From Clostridium putrefaciens (GTDB taxonomy: Bacteria > Bacillota > Clostridia > Clostridiales > Clostridiaceae): a stretch of DNA of 64,000 bases. How positions within the stretch are numbered: the stretch's first letter is position 1; each line of letters starts with the position of its first letter. This document shows positions 36,235-44,847 of this stretch, piece after piece. The stretch spans positions 1,178,001 through 1,242,000 of the forward strand of contig NZ_UFWZ01000001.1 of NCBI RefSeq assembly GCF_900461105.1, written 5' to 3'. A program made the position numbers and the translations under genes. The notes under the pieces were generated by a model. It worked only from the letters and a program-made list of their open reading frames with translations. It ran no database searches and was not told where the DNA came from.

Positions 36235-38157
36235 ATGGAAGAAAAAAAAGGTCTATCTAGTACAGCTTATGGAGGTGTTAAAGGAGAAGATTATATACCT
36301 TATATTTCTGTAAAAGATGCATTCTCTGAAATAACTGTTATATCTATAGTTTTTGGGTGTATAGTTGCTATTATTTTTGGTGCCGCTAATACTTATCTTG
36401 GTCTAAAGGTAGGGATGACTATAGCAGCTGGTATTCCTTCAGCTATTATAGCAACATCAATATTAAAAGGAATATTTAAAAAGAATAATATATTAGAAAC
36501 AAATATTATTCAATCTATGGCATGTATGGGAGAGTCCCTTGCGGGAGGATTAATTTTTATTATTCCTGCGGTTATAGTATTAGGTAACGAATTAAAATTA
36601 ACGACTATTATTTTAGTTGCTATATTAGGAGGATTACTTGGGATTTTATTTGTTATTCCAATTAGAAAATATTTAATTGTTGAAGAACATGGAAATCTTA
36701 TATATCCTGAATCTATGGCTACTGCTGAAGTTCTTGTAAACAGTAGTGCAGGTGGAAGTGGCTTTAAAAACATGATGACAGGACTTTTAGGTGGGGGTAT
36801 ATATAAGTTCTTCTCTGGTGCATTTCAATTGTGGGGAGAATCTCCAGTATGGATTATAAAGCCATTTCATGGAACGATGTTTGGAATAGATGCTATGGCA
36901 TCCCTAGTTGGTGTTGGTTATATTGTTGGAATACAAATAGCTACCTATATGTTTGCAGGAGCTTTAGTTGCTAATTTCACATTAGTACCATTAATAAAAT
37001 ACTTTGGAGATAGTATAAATACTGTAATATTTCCATCAGTAAAATTAATTTCTGAAATGACAGCAAAAGAAATTTCAACTTCCTATGTAAAGTATATAGG
37101 TGCAGGGGCAGTAGCGGCTGGTGGACTTATAAGTATAATAAAATCTATGCCAACTATAGTAAGATCTTTTAAAACAGCTTTATCAGGTATGAAATCTAAT
37201 GCGAATATGTCAAAAGATGAGGACTTACCAATAACATGGGTTATAGGTGGTTCTGTATTAGTATTTGTTGCATCTTGGATTATGCCAAAGACAGTTGGAA
37301 CAGGCTGGCTTGGTGCTATACTTGGAATTATATGTTCATTCTTTTTTGCAGTAGTTTCTGCTAGAATAGTAGGACTTATAGGTACTTCAAATAATCCTAT
37401 ATCAGGTATGACTATTGCATCTTTATTGTTTATAACAGGAATATTAAAGGCTACAGGGAAAGTTGGAGATGCAGGTATGTTAGCAGCAATAATAACAGCA
37501 TCTATAGTTTGTGTAGCTGCAGCTGTAGCGGGTGGATCAGCACAAAGCTTGAAAACTACATTTATTATAGGAGGAACGCCTAAAAAGGTTGAAATTAGTA
37601 TGTTCATAGCTATAGTTGCATCATCTGTCGTTATAGGAGCTGTAATACTTATGCTAAGTAATGTTTATGGCTTAGGATCAACAGCTGTACCAGCTCCTCA
37701 AGCTAATATGATGGCTATGATTGTGCAAGGTGTTATGAGTGGAGAATTACCGTGGACACTTGTTATAGCTGGAATGACTCTTGCATTTATGTGTGAACTT
37801 ATGGGAATACCAGTGCTTCCTTTCGCATTAGGATTATATTTACCAATAAACCTAAGTGCAGGTGTATTAATAGGTGGTATTTTAAGAGTACTTGTAGAAA
37901 AGAAATATAAGAAAAATGAAAATCAACTTAAGATTCAAAATGAAAAAGGAATACTTACCGCATCGGGTTTAGTTGCTGGAGATGCTTTGGTTGGCATAAT
38001 AATAGCAATCTTTGCAGCATTAAAATTAGATTCAGCTCTTGCAATAGGACCTAAAATAATACCGAATTTAGCTGGGAGTAACTGGACGTCAGCAGCGGTG
38101 TTATTTATATTTGCTACATTATTTTATAGGCATACTGTTAAAGTAGATAATAATTAG
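36235..38157 (+). CDS. OPT-family oligopeptide transporter
   Basis: A 640-residue, highly hydrophobic protein with about 14-16 membrane helices. The OPT signatures are NTYLGLKVGMTIAAGIPSAI near residues 45-65, GLLGILFVIPIRKYLIVEEH, and MGIPVLPFALGLYLPINLSA near residue 525. Bacterial members import di- to oligopeptides or peptide-like metallophores. The next gene, a PqqD-like protein, commonly accompanies OPT genes in clostridia, suggesting a functional link. Ribosome site GAAGGGAG. Confidence 0.9.
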   Translation: MEEKKGLSSTAYGGVKGEDYIPYISVKDAFSEITVISIVFGCIVAIIFGAANTYLGLKVGMTIAAGIPSAIIATSILKGIFKKNNILETNIIQSMACMGESLAGGLIFIIPAVIVLGNELKLTTIILVAILGGLLGILFVIPIRKYLIVEEHGNLIYPESMATAEVLVNSSAGGSGFKNMMTGLLGGGIYKFFSGAFQLWGESPVWIIKPFHGTMFGIDAMASLVGVGYIVGIQIATYMFAGALVANFTLVPLIKYFGDSINTVIFPSVKLISEMTAKEISTSYVKYIGAGAVAAGGLISIIKSMPTIVRSFKTALSGMKSNANMSKDEDLPITWVIGGSVLVFVASWIMPKTVGTGWLGAILGIICSFFFAVVSARIVGLIGTSNNPISGMTIASLLFITGILKATGKVGDAGMLAAIITASIVCVAAAVAGGSAQSLKTTFIIGGTPKKVEISMFIAIVASSVVIGAVILMLSNVYGLGSTAVPAPQANMMAMIVQGVMSGELPWTLVIAGMTLAFMCELMGIPVLPFALGLYLPINLSAGVLIGGILRVLVEKKYKKNENQLKIQNEKGILTASGLVAGDALVGIIIAIFAALKLDSALAIGPKIIPNLAGSNWTSAAVLFIFATLFYRHTVKVDNN

Positions 38158-38161
38158 TAAA

Positions 38162-38182
38162 ATAGGAGAGCTAAGCTCTCCT
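38162..38182 (+). other. Intercistronic hairpin
   Basis: AGGAGAGCT and AGCTCTCCT make a 9-bp stem between the OPT and PqqD-like genes. Without a T-run it is unlikely to be a full terminator; it may stabilise or partly separate the two messages. Confidence 0.5.
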
Positions 38183-38203
38183 AAAGTTTTAGGAGGATCA
38201 TAT

Positions 38204-38581
38204 ATGTCAAAATTATCATCAAGTGAAGTAAAGAATGAATCTGATAATTTTCTTCTTTACATTCCAATAATAAAACATGATTTATATGAGGTAAGAAAAG
38301 GAAACGTTTATCTTATATTTATACACGATAAACCTTTAGAAAAGGTATTAAGATGGCTTGTGAAAAGACCTTATAAAAGTGAGGTTCAGCTTGATATTAT
38401 AGGTAGTGAAGTTTGGCTTTTAATAGATGGAAAAAGTAATATACATGATATCGGAAGAATGCTTTTTAAAAAATTTGGAGATGATTGTTACCCTATATAT
38501 GATAGGCTTATTTTATATCTCAAATATTTAAATAAAAAAGGTTGGATATCATTTAAGAAAGATGAAACTATAAGTTTATAA
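38204..38581 (+). CDS. PqqD-like (RRE fold) protein
   Basis: A 125-residue protein of the PqqD family. The core is VQLDIIGSEVWLLIDGKSNI followed by HDIGRMLFKKFGDDCYPIYD, matching the winged-helix peptide-binding fold (G..vW..idG..tv.eia..l...f). PqqD-type domains normally present precursor peptides to radical-SAM enzymes; none is nearby. Pairing with an OPT peptide transporter hints that it may bind an imported or exported peptide, which is inference. Ribosome site TAGGAGG. Confidence 0.78.
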   Translation: MSKLSSSEVKNESDNFLLYIPIIKHDLYEVRKGNVYLIFIHDKPLEKVLRWLVKRPYKSEVQLDIIGSEVWLLIDGKSNIHDIGRMLFKKFGDDCYPIYDRLILYLKYLNKKGWISFKKDETISL

Positions 38582-38624
38582 AAAAGATTCTAATATAGAT
38601 AGCAATTATAGACAGCAATAAAAA

Positions 38625-38664
38625 GATAAGAGTAGCCTTTATTATTTGTAGAGCTACTCTTAAG
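38625..38664. terminator. Terminator after PqqD-like gene
   Basis: AAGAGTAGC (38628-38636) pairs with GCTACTCTT (38653-38661) over a 16-base loop. Confidence 0.65.
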
Positions 38665-38697
38665 ATTTACCTAAAACTAAAATGCTTAGTTAAATAA

Positions 38698-39030
38698 TCA
38701 CTTTTTTTTAGATAATACTAGGAAGCTTATAATTATAAAAAATATGTAAGCGAAAGGAATAAGTATGCTTATAAGCCCAGAAGTTAAAAAGAATTTTGTA
38801 TATACAAATAGTATTAAAGAAATTAAAGACCAAAATAAAGAAGTATAGGACATTATATTGTTAGTTTTACGCCAGGAAGCGGGATCTTTCATATCTCCCA
38901 CTATAGCATCATGTTTTTTATTTTCCTTTGAAGAGGATACAAATAAAAACTTAAAATATAAAAAACACAACAGGTTAATAATAAGTATAACTAAAAATAC
39001 ATAGGACATAGAAATACTTGTAATATTCAT
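38698..39030 (-). CDS. Small membrane protein, unknown function
   Basis: A 110-residue protein not assigned to any family by eye. It has three hydrophobic helices: VFLVILIINLLCFLYFKF near the start, YTSLFWSLISLILFVYTKFF in the middle and SILIPFAYIFFIIISFLVLS at the end, with a charged loop (SSKENKKHDAIVGDMKDPAS) between the first two. ATG at 39030 has a GGTGGTGAT-type ribosome site. It is convergent with the PqqD-like gene and divergent from the B12 operon. Confidence 0.6.
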   Translation of the reverse strand: MNITSISMSYVFLVILIINLLCFLYFKFLFVSSSKENKKHDAIVGDMKDPASWRKTNNIMSYTSLFWSLISLILFVYTKFFLTSGLISILIPFAYIFFIIISFLVLSKKK

Positions 39031-39230
39031 ATAATCACCACCATAAGATTTATAAACTTATTGTTTCCAAAAATTTATAGATAATACACCTTTAATGTTT
39101 AATATATAAAATAGAATATTAAATCAAAATTATAAAGTCATAGTCTAATCATATTTCTTTTGTTTTAAAAATAGAATGTTTACTATTAAAGCTTTTAATG
39201 ATAAACTTAATATAATATAAATTTAATATA
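39031..39230. other. AT-rich upstream region of the B12 operon
   Basis: Between the small membrane protein gene (leftward) and the riboswitch. It should hold the operon promoter; TATAAT-like sequence (TATAATATAAAT, about 39211-39222) just before the aptamer is a candidate -10. No reading frame or other element is convincing. Confidence 0.45.
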
Positions 39231-39362
39231 GAATATATAAGGGAATACGGTTGAATCCCGTAGCAGCCCCCGCTACTGTAAGCATGGACTAAGGTAATAG
39301 CCACTGGATTTTCTGGGAAGGCTACCAAGAGGAAGAAGTGCAAGCCAGGATATCTTATATTT
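39231..39362 (+). ncRNA. Cobalamin (B12) riboswitch aptamer
   Basis: All conserved parts of the adenosylcobalamin riboswitch can be read: GGGAATACGGTTGAATCCCG, then TAGCAGCCCCCGCTACTGTA, then ATAGCCACTGG and the B12 box AAGTGCAAGCCAGGATA. The ends (TATATAAG at about 39233-39240 and CTTATAT at about 39354-39360) form the closing P1 stem. The aptamer is followed by hairpins and a terminator before the first gene, so high cobalamin should stop transcription of the downstream transport operon. Confidence 0.95.
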
Positions 39363-39445
39363 TCTTTAACACATCTAAAAGTAATTAAATATATAAGGGA
39401 TACTAGTATACTTTATTTTTATTTCTTTAAGATGCATAAATTTAA

Positions 39446-39517
39446 ATTACCTTCGGAGGGAAGGTAGAGATTTAAAAACTTTGAATCTTTGCCGAACTTT
39501 TAAGTTCGGCTTTTTGC
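39446..39517 (+). terminator. Expression platform and terminator of the B12 riboswitch
   Basis: A stem TACCTTC/GAAGGTA (about 39448-39467) precedes the terminator GCCGAAC-TTTTAA-GTTCGGC with TTTTTGC (39491-39516). It lies about 130 bases after the aptamer and about 115 before the first gene, suiting transcriptional attenuation. Confidence 0.85.
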
Positions 39518-39630
39518 ATTTTGACAAAAATTATGTAAGTAATAGCTAATCTAAGATTCAAATTCAACTATTATCTAAAGATAGTTTTTTAAAAATTAAG
39601 AAACAAAACACCTTAAAGGACGTGGCTTTA

Positions 39631-40494
39631 TTGAAAAGATATCATACTATGACAACAATTATTATAAATCTTATTATGCTATTTATTTCGCTTTTAACTA
39701 ACAATTTTATTATATTAACATCAATACTTATATGGAATCTTACAGTAGCTTATTTATACAATGGATTTTACAAATATAAAAGATCCTTGCCTTATCTTTT
39801 CTCATTAGCATTAGCGACTTTAATTATAAATTCATTCTTTGTACAGGCGGGAAATACTAAATTAATAACCATTTTAGGAAGGCAGATAAATTTAGAGGTA
39901 ATAGTTTATGCCCTTATAATGAGTTATAAAATACTAATAGTATTTGTTATATTTATTTCATTAGAACTTATGATAGATTCTGATAAAGCAGTTTCATATT
40001 TCTCAAACAAATTACCAAAGACTTCACTTATGATGCTAATAGGAATTAAACTTATACCTAATATGGAAAATAGATTAAATACTCTTAAAGATATATACAC
40101 TATAAGAGGACTTGATTATAAAGTAAAAGGTATCAGTGCTAGAATAAAAAGTTCTATTCCAATACTTTCAATACTCCTTGAAGATTCTTTAGAAAACTCT
40201 TTTGATATAGCAGAATCTTGTTACATAAGAGGTTCACTTAGAGGAAATAGAGGAATATACGAAAAGGAAGAATATCTTTTTAGTGATATTTTAGTTATAT
40301 CAATGTCAGCTATAAGTTTTATTAGCTACCTTATAATATCTAAATATTATAAGGTTAACTTTGATATCTACAATGACTTTAAAGAACTAAATATGATATC
40401 AATATATTCAGTAACTATAGGCAGTATAATAATACTTAGTGCTATTATAAACCTTTTAACAATAAAAAGTATAATCACTAGAAAGGAAAACTAA
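39631..40494 (+). CDS. ECF transporter T component (transmembrane coupling protein)
   Basis: TTG at 39631 is favoured because AAAGGA ends 10 bases before it; GTG 39622 is too close. 287 residues. Five to six membrane helices plus the cytoplasmic coupling helices with Ala/Arg-Gly motifs: YTIRGLDYKVKG and SCYIRGSLRG, the CbiQ/EcfT signature (A/xRG) that contacts the ATPases. First gene of the riboswitch-controlled operon. With the ATPase and S component it matches the CbrU/CbrV/CbrT type of B12 ECF transporter. Confidence 0.85.
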   Translation: MKRYHTMTTIIINLIMLFISLLTNNFIILTSILIWNLTVAYLYNGFYKYKRSLPYLFSLALATLIINSFFVQAGNTKLITILGRQINLEVIVYALIMSYKILIVFVIFISLELMIDSDKAVSYFSNKLPKTSLMMLIGIKLIPNMENRLNTLKDIYTIRGLDYKVKGISARIKSSIPILSILLEDSLENSFDIAESCYIRGSLRGNRGIYEKEEYLFSDILVISMSAISFISYLIISKYYKVNFDIYNDFKELNMISIYSVTIGSIIILSAIINLLTIKSIITRKEN

Positions 40495-40495
40495 T

Positions 40496-42190
40496 ATGAA
40501 TCACATTAAATTGAATAATTTGAGTTATAAGTATCCAAATGCTATTAATGACTCATTAAAAGATATAAACACAGATATAGAAAAGGGAGAATTTGTTTTA
40601 GTAATTGGAAAATCAGGATCGGGAAAATCAACATTAGCTAAGGTAATATCAGGTAGCATACCGAACTTTTATGGTGGAAGGCTAAGAGGGAAGATAGAAA
40701 TTGAAGGAGTTAATTGTATTAATGAAACAGGTGATAACCATAGGAGAAATGTATCTATGGTATTTCAAGATCCAGAAAAACAATTAATTATGAATAAGGT
40801 TCATAGAGAAATAGCCTTTGGACTTGAAAATATAGGACTTGAAACGTCAGATATTCAAAAAAGACTATTTGAATCACTTCAATTTTGTAGTTTATTAGAC
40901 TTTTATAATAGAGATATAAAAACTCTATCAGGAGGAGAAAAACAAAAGGTGGTTATTGCTTCAGCATTAGCTATGAGAGATGAATGTATAATATTAGACG
41001 AGCCAACATCACAGTTAGACCCATCTTCAGCTGAAGAGATCATAAACTTAATTAAAAAGATAAATGAAGAATTAGGTGTAACAATCATAGTAATAGAACA
41101 AAGAATGGAAAGGTGGATGGAGTTTTCTGATAAGATAATATTTATGAATCAAGGTAAGATAGACTTTTTTGGAATTCCAGAGGACTTTTTGAATACAAAT
41201 AATAGTAGTTTTATGCCCTCTTACATTGAGGCTTTAAGATATATGAATATTAAAGAAAGTCCAAAAACCTTTAAAGGTGCTAGGATAATCATGGAAAAGC
41301 AATTAGGTATAAAGATAAAAGTAGCGGAAAGGCTTAATAAAGATAAAGAGCATAAGGAGATAAAGACCAAATCTTTAATAGGCAAACTTTTTTCAAAGAA
41401 GGAAAAAGAGGAAGGAGAAATATCTATTAAGGGTTTAAAAGTTAAATATGATGATAACTTAGTGTTAAATAATATAAACCTAAATATAAAAAAAGGAGAC
41501 TTTTGTGCTTTAATCGGCCCTAATGGAGCAGGGAAATCTACATTTTTCAAGTCAATTATGAGTTTAGTTGACTACACTGGAGATATAAGGTTTCAAAATA
41601 AAAATACAAGAGACATAGATAAAAGAGACTTTTATAAAAGCATTGGATATGTATCTCAAAACCCTAATGATTATATATCTAGAGATTCTGTATATAATGA
41701 GATTAAATTTACTTTAGATAATTACAACATAAAAGATGAAGGTAAAATAAATAAGGTTATTAAAAGACTGAATTTAGAACATTTAAAAGATAAAAATCCA
41801 AGGGATATAAGTGGTGGAGAAAGACAAAGACTAGCAATAGCAACAATGATAGTCTTAGAGCCTAAGGTTTTATTAATAGATGAACCTACAAGAGGACTTG
41901 ATGACGAAAACAAGAAAAGGTTGCAGGAAATATTAAAAGAAATTAATAGTACTGGAGTTACTATAATTTTAATAACCCATGATATGGACTTTGCAGCAAG
42001 CTCTGCAAATAGATTTATAATGCTCTTTAATGGAAAGATAACTTCTGATGGTGATATGCAAAAGGTATTTAAAGAAGGATTTTATTATACTACTACCCTA
42101 CATAAGCTATTTAACAATATAAATAAAAATATCTTTAATCTAGAAGACGTAAATACTTTTTATAAAAAGGGCTTAGGGAGAACACTATGA
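40496..42190 (+). CDS. ECF transporter fused double ATPase
   Basis: A 564-residue cytoplasmic protein containing two ABC ATPase domains in one chain. The first has Walker A GKSGSGKST, Q-loop VFQDPEKQ, signature LSGGEKQ and Walker B CIILDEPTSQLDP; the second (from about residue 305) has GPNGAGKST, VSQNPNDY, ISGGERQRLA and VLLIDEPTRGLDD. Both sites look active. Fused EcfA-EcfA' ATPases are typical of dedicated ECF systems. It starts two bases after the T-component stop and overlaps the S-component start by 4 bases. Confidence 0.92.
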   Translation: MNHIKLNNLSYKYPNAINDSLKDINTDIEKGEFVLVIGKSGSGKSTLAKVISGSIPNFYGGRLRGKIEIEGVNCINETGDNHRRNVSMVFQDPEKQLIMNKVHREIAFGLENIGLETSDIQKRLFESLQFCSLLDFYNRDIKTLSGGEKQKVVIASALAMRDECIILDEPTSQLDPSSAEEIINLIKKINEELGVTIIVIEQRMERWMEFSDKIIFMNQGKIDFFGIPEDFLNTNNSSFMPSYIEALRYMNIKESPKTFKGARIIMEKQLGIKIKVAERLNKDKEHKEIKTKSLIGKLFSKKEKEEGEISIKGLKVKYDDNLVLNNINLNIKKGDFCALIGPNGAGKSTFFKSIMSLVDYTGDIRFQNKNTRDIDKRDFYKSIGYVSQNPNDYISRDSVYNEIKFTLDNYNIKDEGKINKVIKRLNLEHLKDKNPRDISGGERQRLAIATMIVLEPKVLLIDEPTRGLDDENKKRLQEILKEINSTGVTIILITHDMDFAASSANRFIMLFNGKITSDGDMQKVFKEGFYYTTTLHKLFNNINKNIFNLEDVNTFYKKGLGRTL

Positions 42191-42873
42191 AGAAGTTAAT
42201 AATGATAATATCTATACTAATGCCATTTTTAATGTCTATTATAAGTTTAACATTAAAGGATTATGATAAACTTTCTTTTTACTTAACGGTGTTTGTAATT
42301 GTAAGCTTAGTTATGAACTTTCTATATTTAGAAATAAGCAAAAAAGGAACTAAGGAAATAGCTTTAATAGCTACTTTGAGCGCTGTGGCGGCTGTAAGTA
42401 GGGTACCATTTTCAGGTATACCAGGAGTTCAGCCTACTACCTTTTTAGTAGCATTATCAGGACTTGTTTTTGGAAGTTATGAAGGGTTTTTAGTAGGAAG
42501 TACAGCGGCATTTATATCAAATATGTTTTTAGGTCAAGGGCCATGGACTCCGTGGCAGATGATGGCTTGGGGCATAGTTGGAGCTGTTTCAGGACTTATA
42601 GGGCTAAAAGATAAAAAACCATCTACAGAAATATTTGCTTTAATCTGCTTTATTTATGGTTTTGCTTTTGATTGGATAATGAATATATGGCACGTTATAG
42701 GTTTTGTAAGGCCAATTAACTGGAAAACCATACTAGCTGCCTATGCAACAGGGCTTCCATTTGACATATTGCATGCTGTAGGTAATTTTATATTTGTATT
42801 AATATTATATGATAAATTTTATAACGTATTAAGTAGATATAAGGACAGATTATATTATACTTATACTAAATAA
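42187..42873 (+). CDS. ECF transporter S (substrate-binding) component, probable cobalamin
   Basis: A 228-residue membrane protein with about seven helices; the core IATLSAVAAVSRVPFSGIPG and VQPTTFLVALSGLVFGSYEG are typical of ECF S components of the CbrT-like group, followed by WTPWQMMAWGIVGAVSGLIG. The S component sets specificity. Control by a B12 riboswitch and linkage to two transcobalamin-like proteins argue for cobalamin or a corrinoid precursor; sequence alone does not prove it. Its start overlaps the ATPase stop (ATGA). Confidence 0.82.
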   Translation: MKKLIMIISILMPFLMSIISLTLKDYDKLSFYLTVFVIVSLVMNFLYLEISKKGTKEIALIATLSAVAAVSRVPFSGIPGVQPTTFLVALSGLVFGSYEGFLVGSTAAFISNMFLGQGPWTPWQMMAWGIVGAVSGLIGLKDKKPSTEIFALICFIYGFAFDWIMNIWHVIGFVRPINWKTILAAYATGLPFDILHAVGNFIFVLILYDKFYNVLSRYKDRLYYTYTK

Positions 42874-42926
42874 CGTTATTTTATGAACAAAAGACATTCA
42901 AAAAATAAAAGAATGGAGTGAATTAA

Positions 42927-44831
42927 ATGCAAAAAAGATTAAGAGGATTTAATAAATATATTAGTTTATTTGTAGGAGCTATGCTATTAATATTTCAATT
43001 TAGTTTTTTAAATATAGCTAAGGCATCAGAAGTAATTGCTGAGGAAGTAAGTATAAGGGTAGAAGCACCTGATAAAACTATAATAGAAGGAAAAGAAACT
43101 GGTACTACTGCCTATGAAGTTTTAGAAAAAGTTTTAAATAAAAACAATATAAATCTTGAGGCCGAAGATAGTCAGTATGGAAAGTTCATAAAGGGCATAA
43201 GTGGAGTTAATAGTGGGAAATTTGGAGGTTATGACGGATGGTTATACTATATTAAAAATGGAACTAAGGTAGAGACTTCCGGTGTGTCTATAGATAGTTA
43301 TAAATTAAACAAAGGTGACAACATAGTAGTTTATTATGGAAACTTTGATACACCGTATATAAACACTATAGACTTCAACAAAGAAGTAATAAAAGAAAAT
43401 GAACCATTTGAAATGATCTTTTCATTTAAGAATTTTGATTACACATTAAATAAGGATATAGTTAATCCTATAAAAGATGCTAAAGTTACTATAGGTGATA
43501 AAGAATATATTACGAATGCAGAAGGAAAAATAGTAGTAGTAGGTTTAAATAAGGGAGAACATCAATATAGCATTAGTGGATATAAAAAGGATAATATTCC
43601 AACAGTTATAAAAGATAGAGGTAAATTTGTTATAGATAATTTAAACAAACCTCTTATATATTTTAATGATGATAACTTAGTAAAAAAAGAAGAAGTAAAA
43701 AAACCAAAAGATATAAAGGGTCAACTAGAATTAACTTTAAATTATATCAAAAACAATTCATCTAACTCATGGGCAGCTTTGTCTCTAGATAAATATGGGA
43801 TTAAGTCAGATGAAGGTTATTTAAAAACTTGGGTAGAAGAGATAGAAAAAGATGGTTTAAGTAATCTAAATGCAATAGATATAGAGTCGAAAATAATGGG
43901 GCTTACGGCTTTAGGATACTCTTCTTATGATTTTGTAGGTCATAACTTAGTGGAAGAGCTATATAACAGAAAACTTAGTGAATTTTATAATAATGAGGTA
44001 GCGTTTGGACTACTTGCTTATAATTATTTAGGTCTTAAAGATGAATATAAGATTGGAGAAAAGGAGTTAATAGAATCACTATTAAGTTTAAAGCTATCTT
44101 ATAAAGCAGATGATAAGAACCTAGTAGGCTGGACTTGGTACGGTGATAAAATAGATCCAGATATGACAGCAGTCGTAATCAGCGCACTAGCACCCTATTA
44201 TAGGGGAAGAGAAATAGAAGGTATAGATAATAATAAGATAAAGGATTCAGTGGACGAGGCTGTAAAAACTCTATCTTTATTACAAAATGAAAATGGGGAT
44301 ATTATAGGACAATATGGTGCTTCTAGTGAAACTGATTCCTTTACTATAATAGCTCTTACTTCCCTAGGAATAAATCCTGAAGGCGAGATGTTTACTAAAG
44401 AAAAAGGTGATTTGGTATCATCATTTTTAGCCTATAGTGGAGATAATGGACAATTTAATCATGATGATAAGTCTAAAAATAATTATATTTCTACAGAAGA
44501 GGCTTTAAGGGCTCTTATAAGTCTAGATGAGTTTAGTAAAAATGGAGCATACGATTATTATAAAGGATCTAAAGATGTTAAAAGTCTTCCTTCATTTAAG
44601 ATAAAAGAAAGTGAAGAAACTAAGAATGATGAAATTAAAAAGACAGAAGAAATTATAAATGACAATTTAATAAAAGGCGATTTGGAACATGGCAATTTAG
44701 CACAAGACAATAAAGGTGAAAATAAATCGCCAATGGCTGTATTACCTAAAACAGGTAGTACTATAAGTTTTTATTACATGATTATTGTATCTTTTGCCTT
44801 GATTATATCAGGAATTAAAAAAATAAAATAG
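42927..44831 (+). CDS. LPKTG-anchored surface protein with transcobalamin-like DUF4430 and helical cyclase-like domains
   Basis: 634 residues. Signal peptide 1-33. Residues about 35-148 are a DUF4430 domain, the fold of the transcobalamin/intrinsic factor C-terminal domain (TTAYEVLEKVLNKN, FGGYDGWLYYIKNGTKV, YKLNKGDNIVVYYG). A beta-sandwich linker (150-240) follows. Residues about 260-545 are helical repeats of the prenyltransferase/squalene-cyclase toroid type (WTWYGDKIDPDMTAVVISAL, GQYGASSETDSFTIIALTSL), the same fold as the transcobalamin N-terminal domain. LPKTG at about 606, a hydrophobic helix and KKIK end it: a sortase anchor. In a B12-riboswitch operon it is a strong candidate for surface capture of cobalamin; binding itself is inferred. 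Confidence 0.83.
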   Translation: MQKRLRGFNKYISLFVGAMLLIFQFSFLNIAKASEVIAEEVSIRVEAPDKTIIEGKETGTTAYEVLEKVLNKNNINLEAEDSQYGKFIKGISGVNSGKFGGYDGWLYYIKNGTKVETSGVSIDSYKLNKGDNIVVYYGNFDTPYINTIDFNKEVIKENEPFEMIFSFKNFDYTLNKDIVNPIKDAKVTIGDKEYITNAEGKIVVVGLNKGEHQYSISGYKKDNIPTVIKDRGKFVIDNLNKPLIYFNDDNLVKKEEVKKPKDIKGQLELTLNYIKNNSSNSWAALSLDKYGIKSDEGYLKTWVEEIEKDGLSNLNAIDIESKIMGLTALGYSSYDFVGHNLVEELYNRKLSEFYNNEVAFGLLAYNYLGLKDEYKIGEKELIESLLSLKLSYKADDKNLVGWTWYGDKIDPDMTAVVISALAPYYRGREIEGIDNNKIKDSVDEAVKTLSLLQNENGDIIGQYGASSETDSFTIIALTSLGINPEGEMFTKEKGDLVSSFLAYSGDNGQFNHDDKSKNNYISTEEALRALISLDEFSKNGAYDYYKGSKDVKSLPSFKIKESEETKNDEIKKTEEIINDNLIKGDLEHGNLAQDNKGENKSPMAVLPKTGSTISFYYMIIVSFALIISGIKKIK

Positions 44832-44847
44832 AGTAGAGGCGAAGTAT

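Noticed and set aside
37083-37607. 174-residue leftward frame inside the OPT gene
   Set aside because: Antisense shadow of a hydrophobic gene; no start signals.
39149-39343. 64-residue leftward reading frame
   Set aside because: It lies across the B12 riboswitch on the opposite strand and has no domain or ribosome site.
39521-39550. TTGACA after the riboswitch terminator, as a possible internal promoter
   Set aside because: No acceptable -10 lies at 16-18 bases; the sequence there is TAGCTA. Riboswitch control of the whole operon is more likely.
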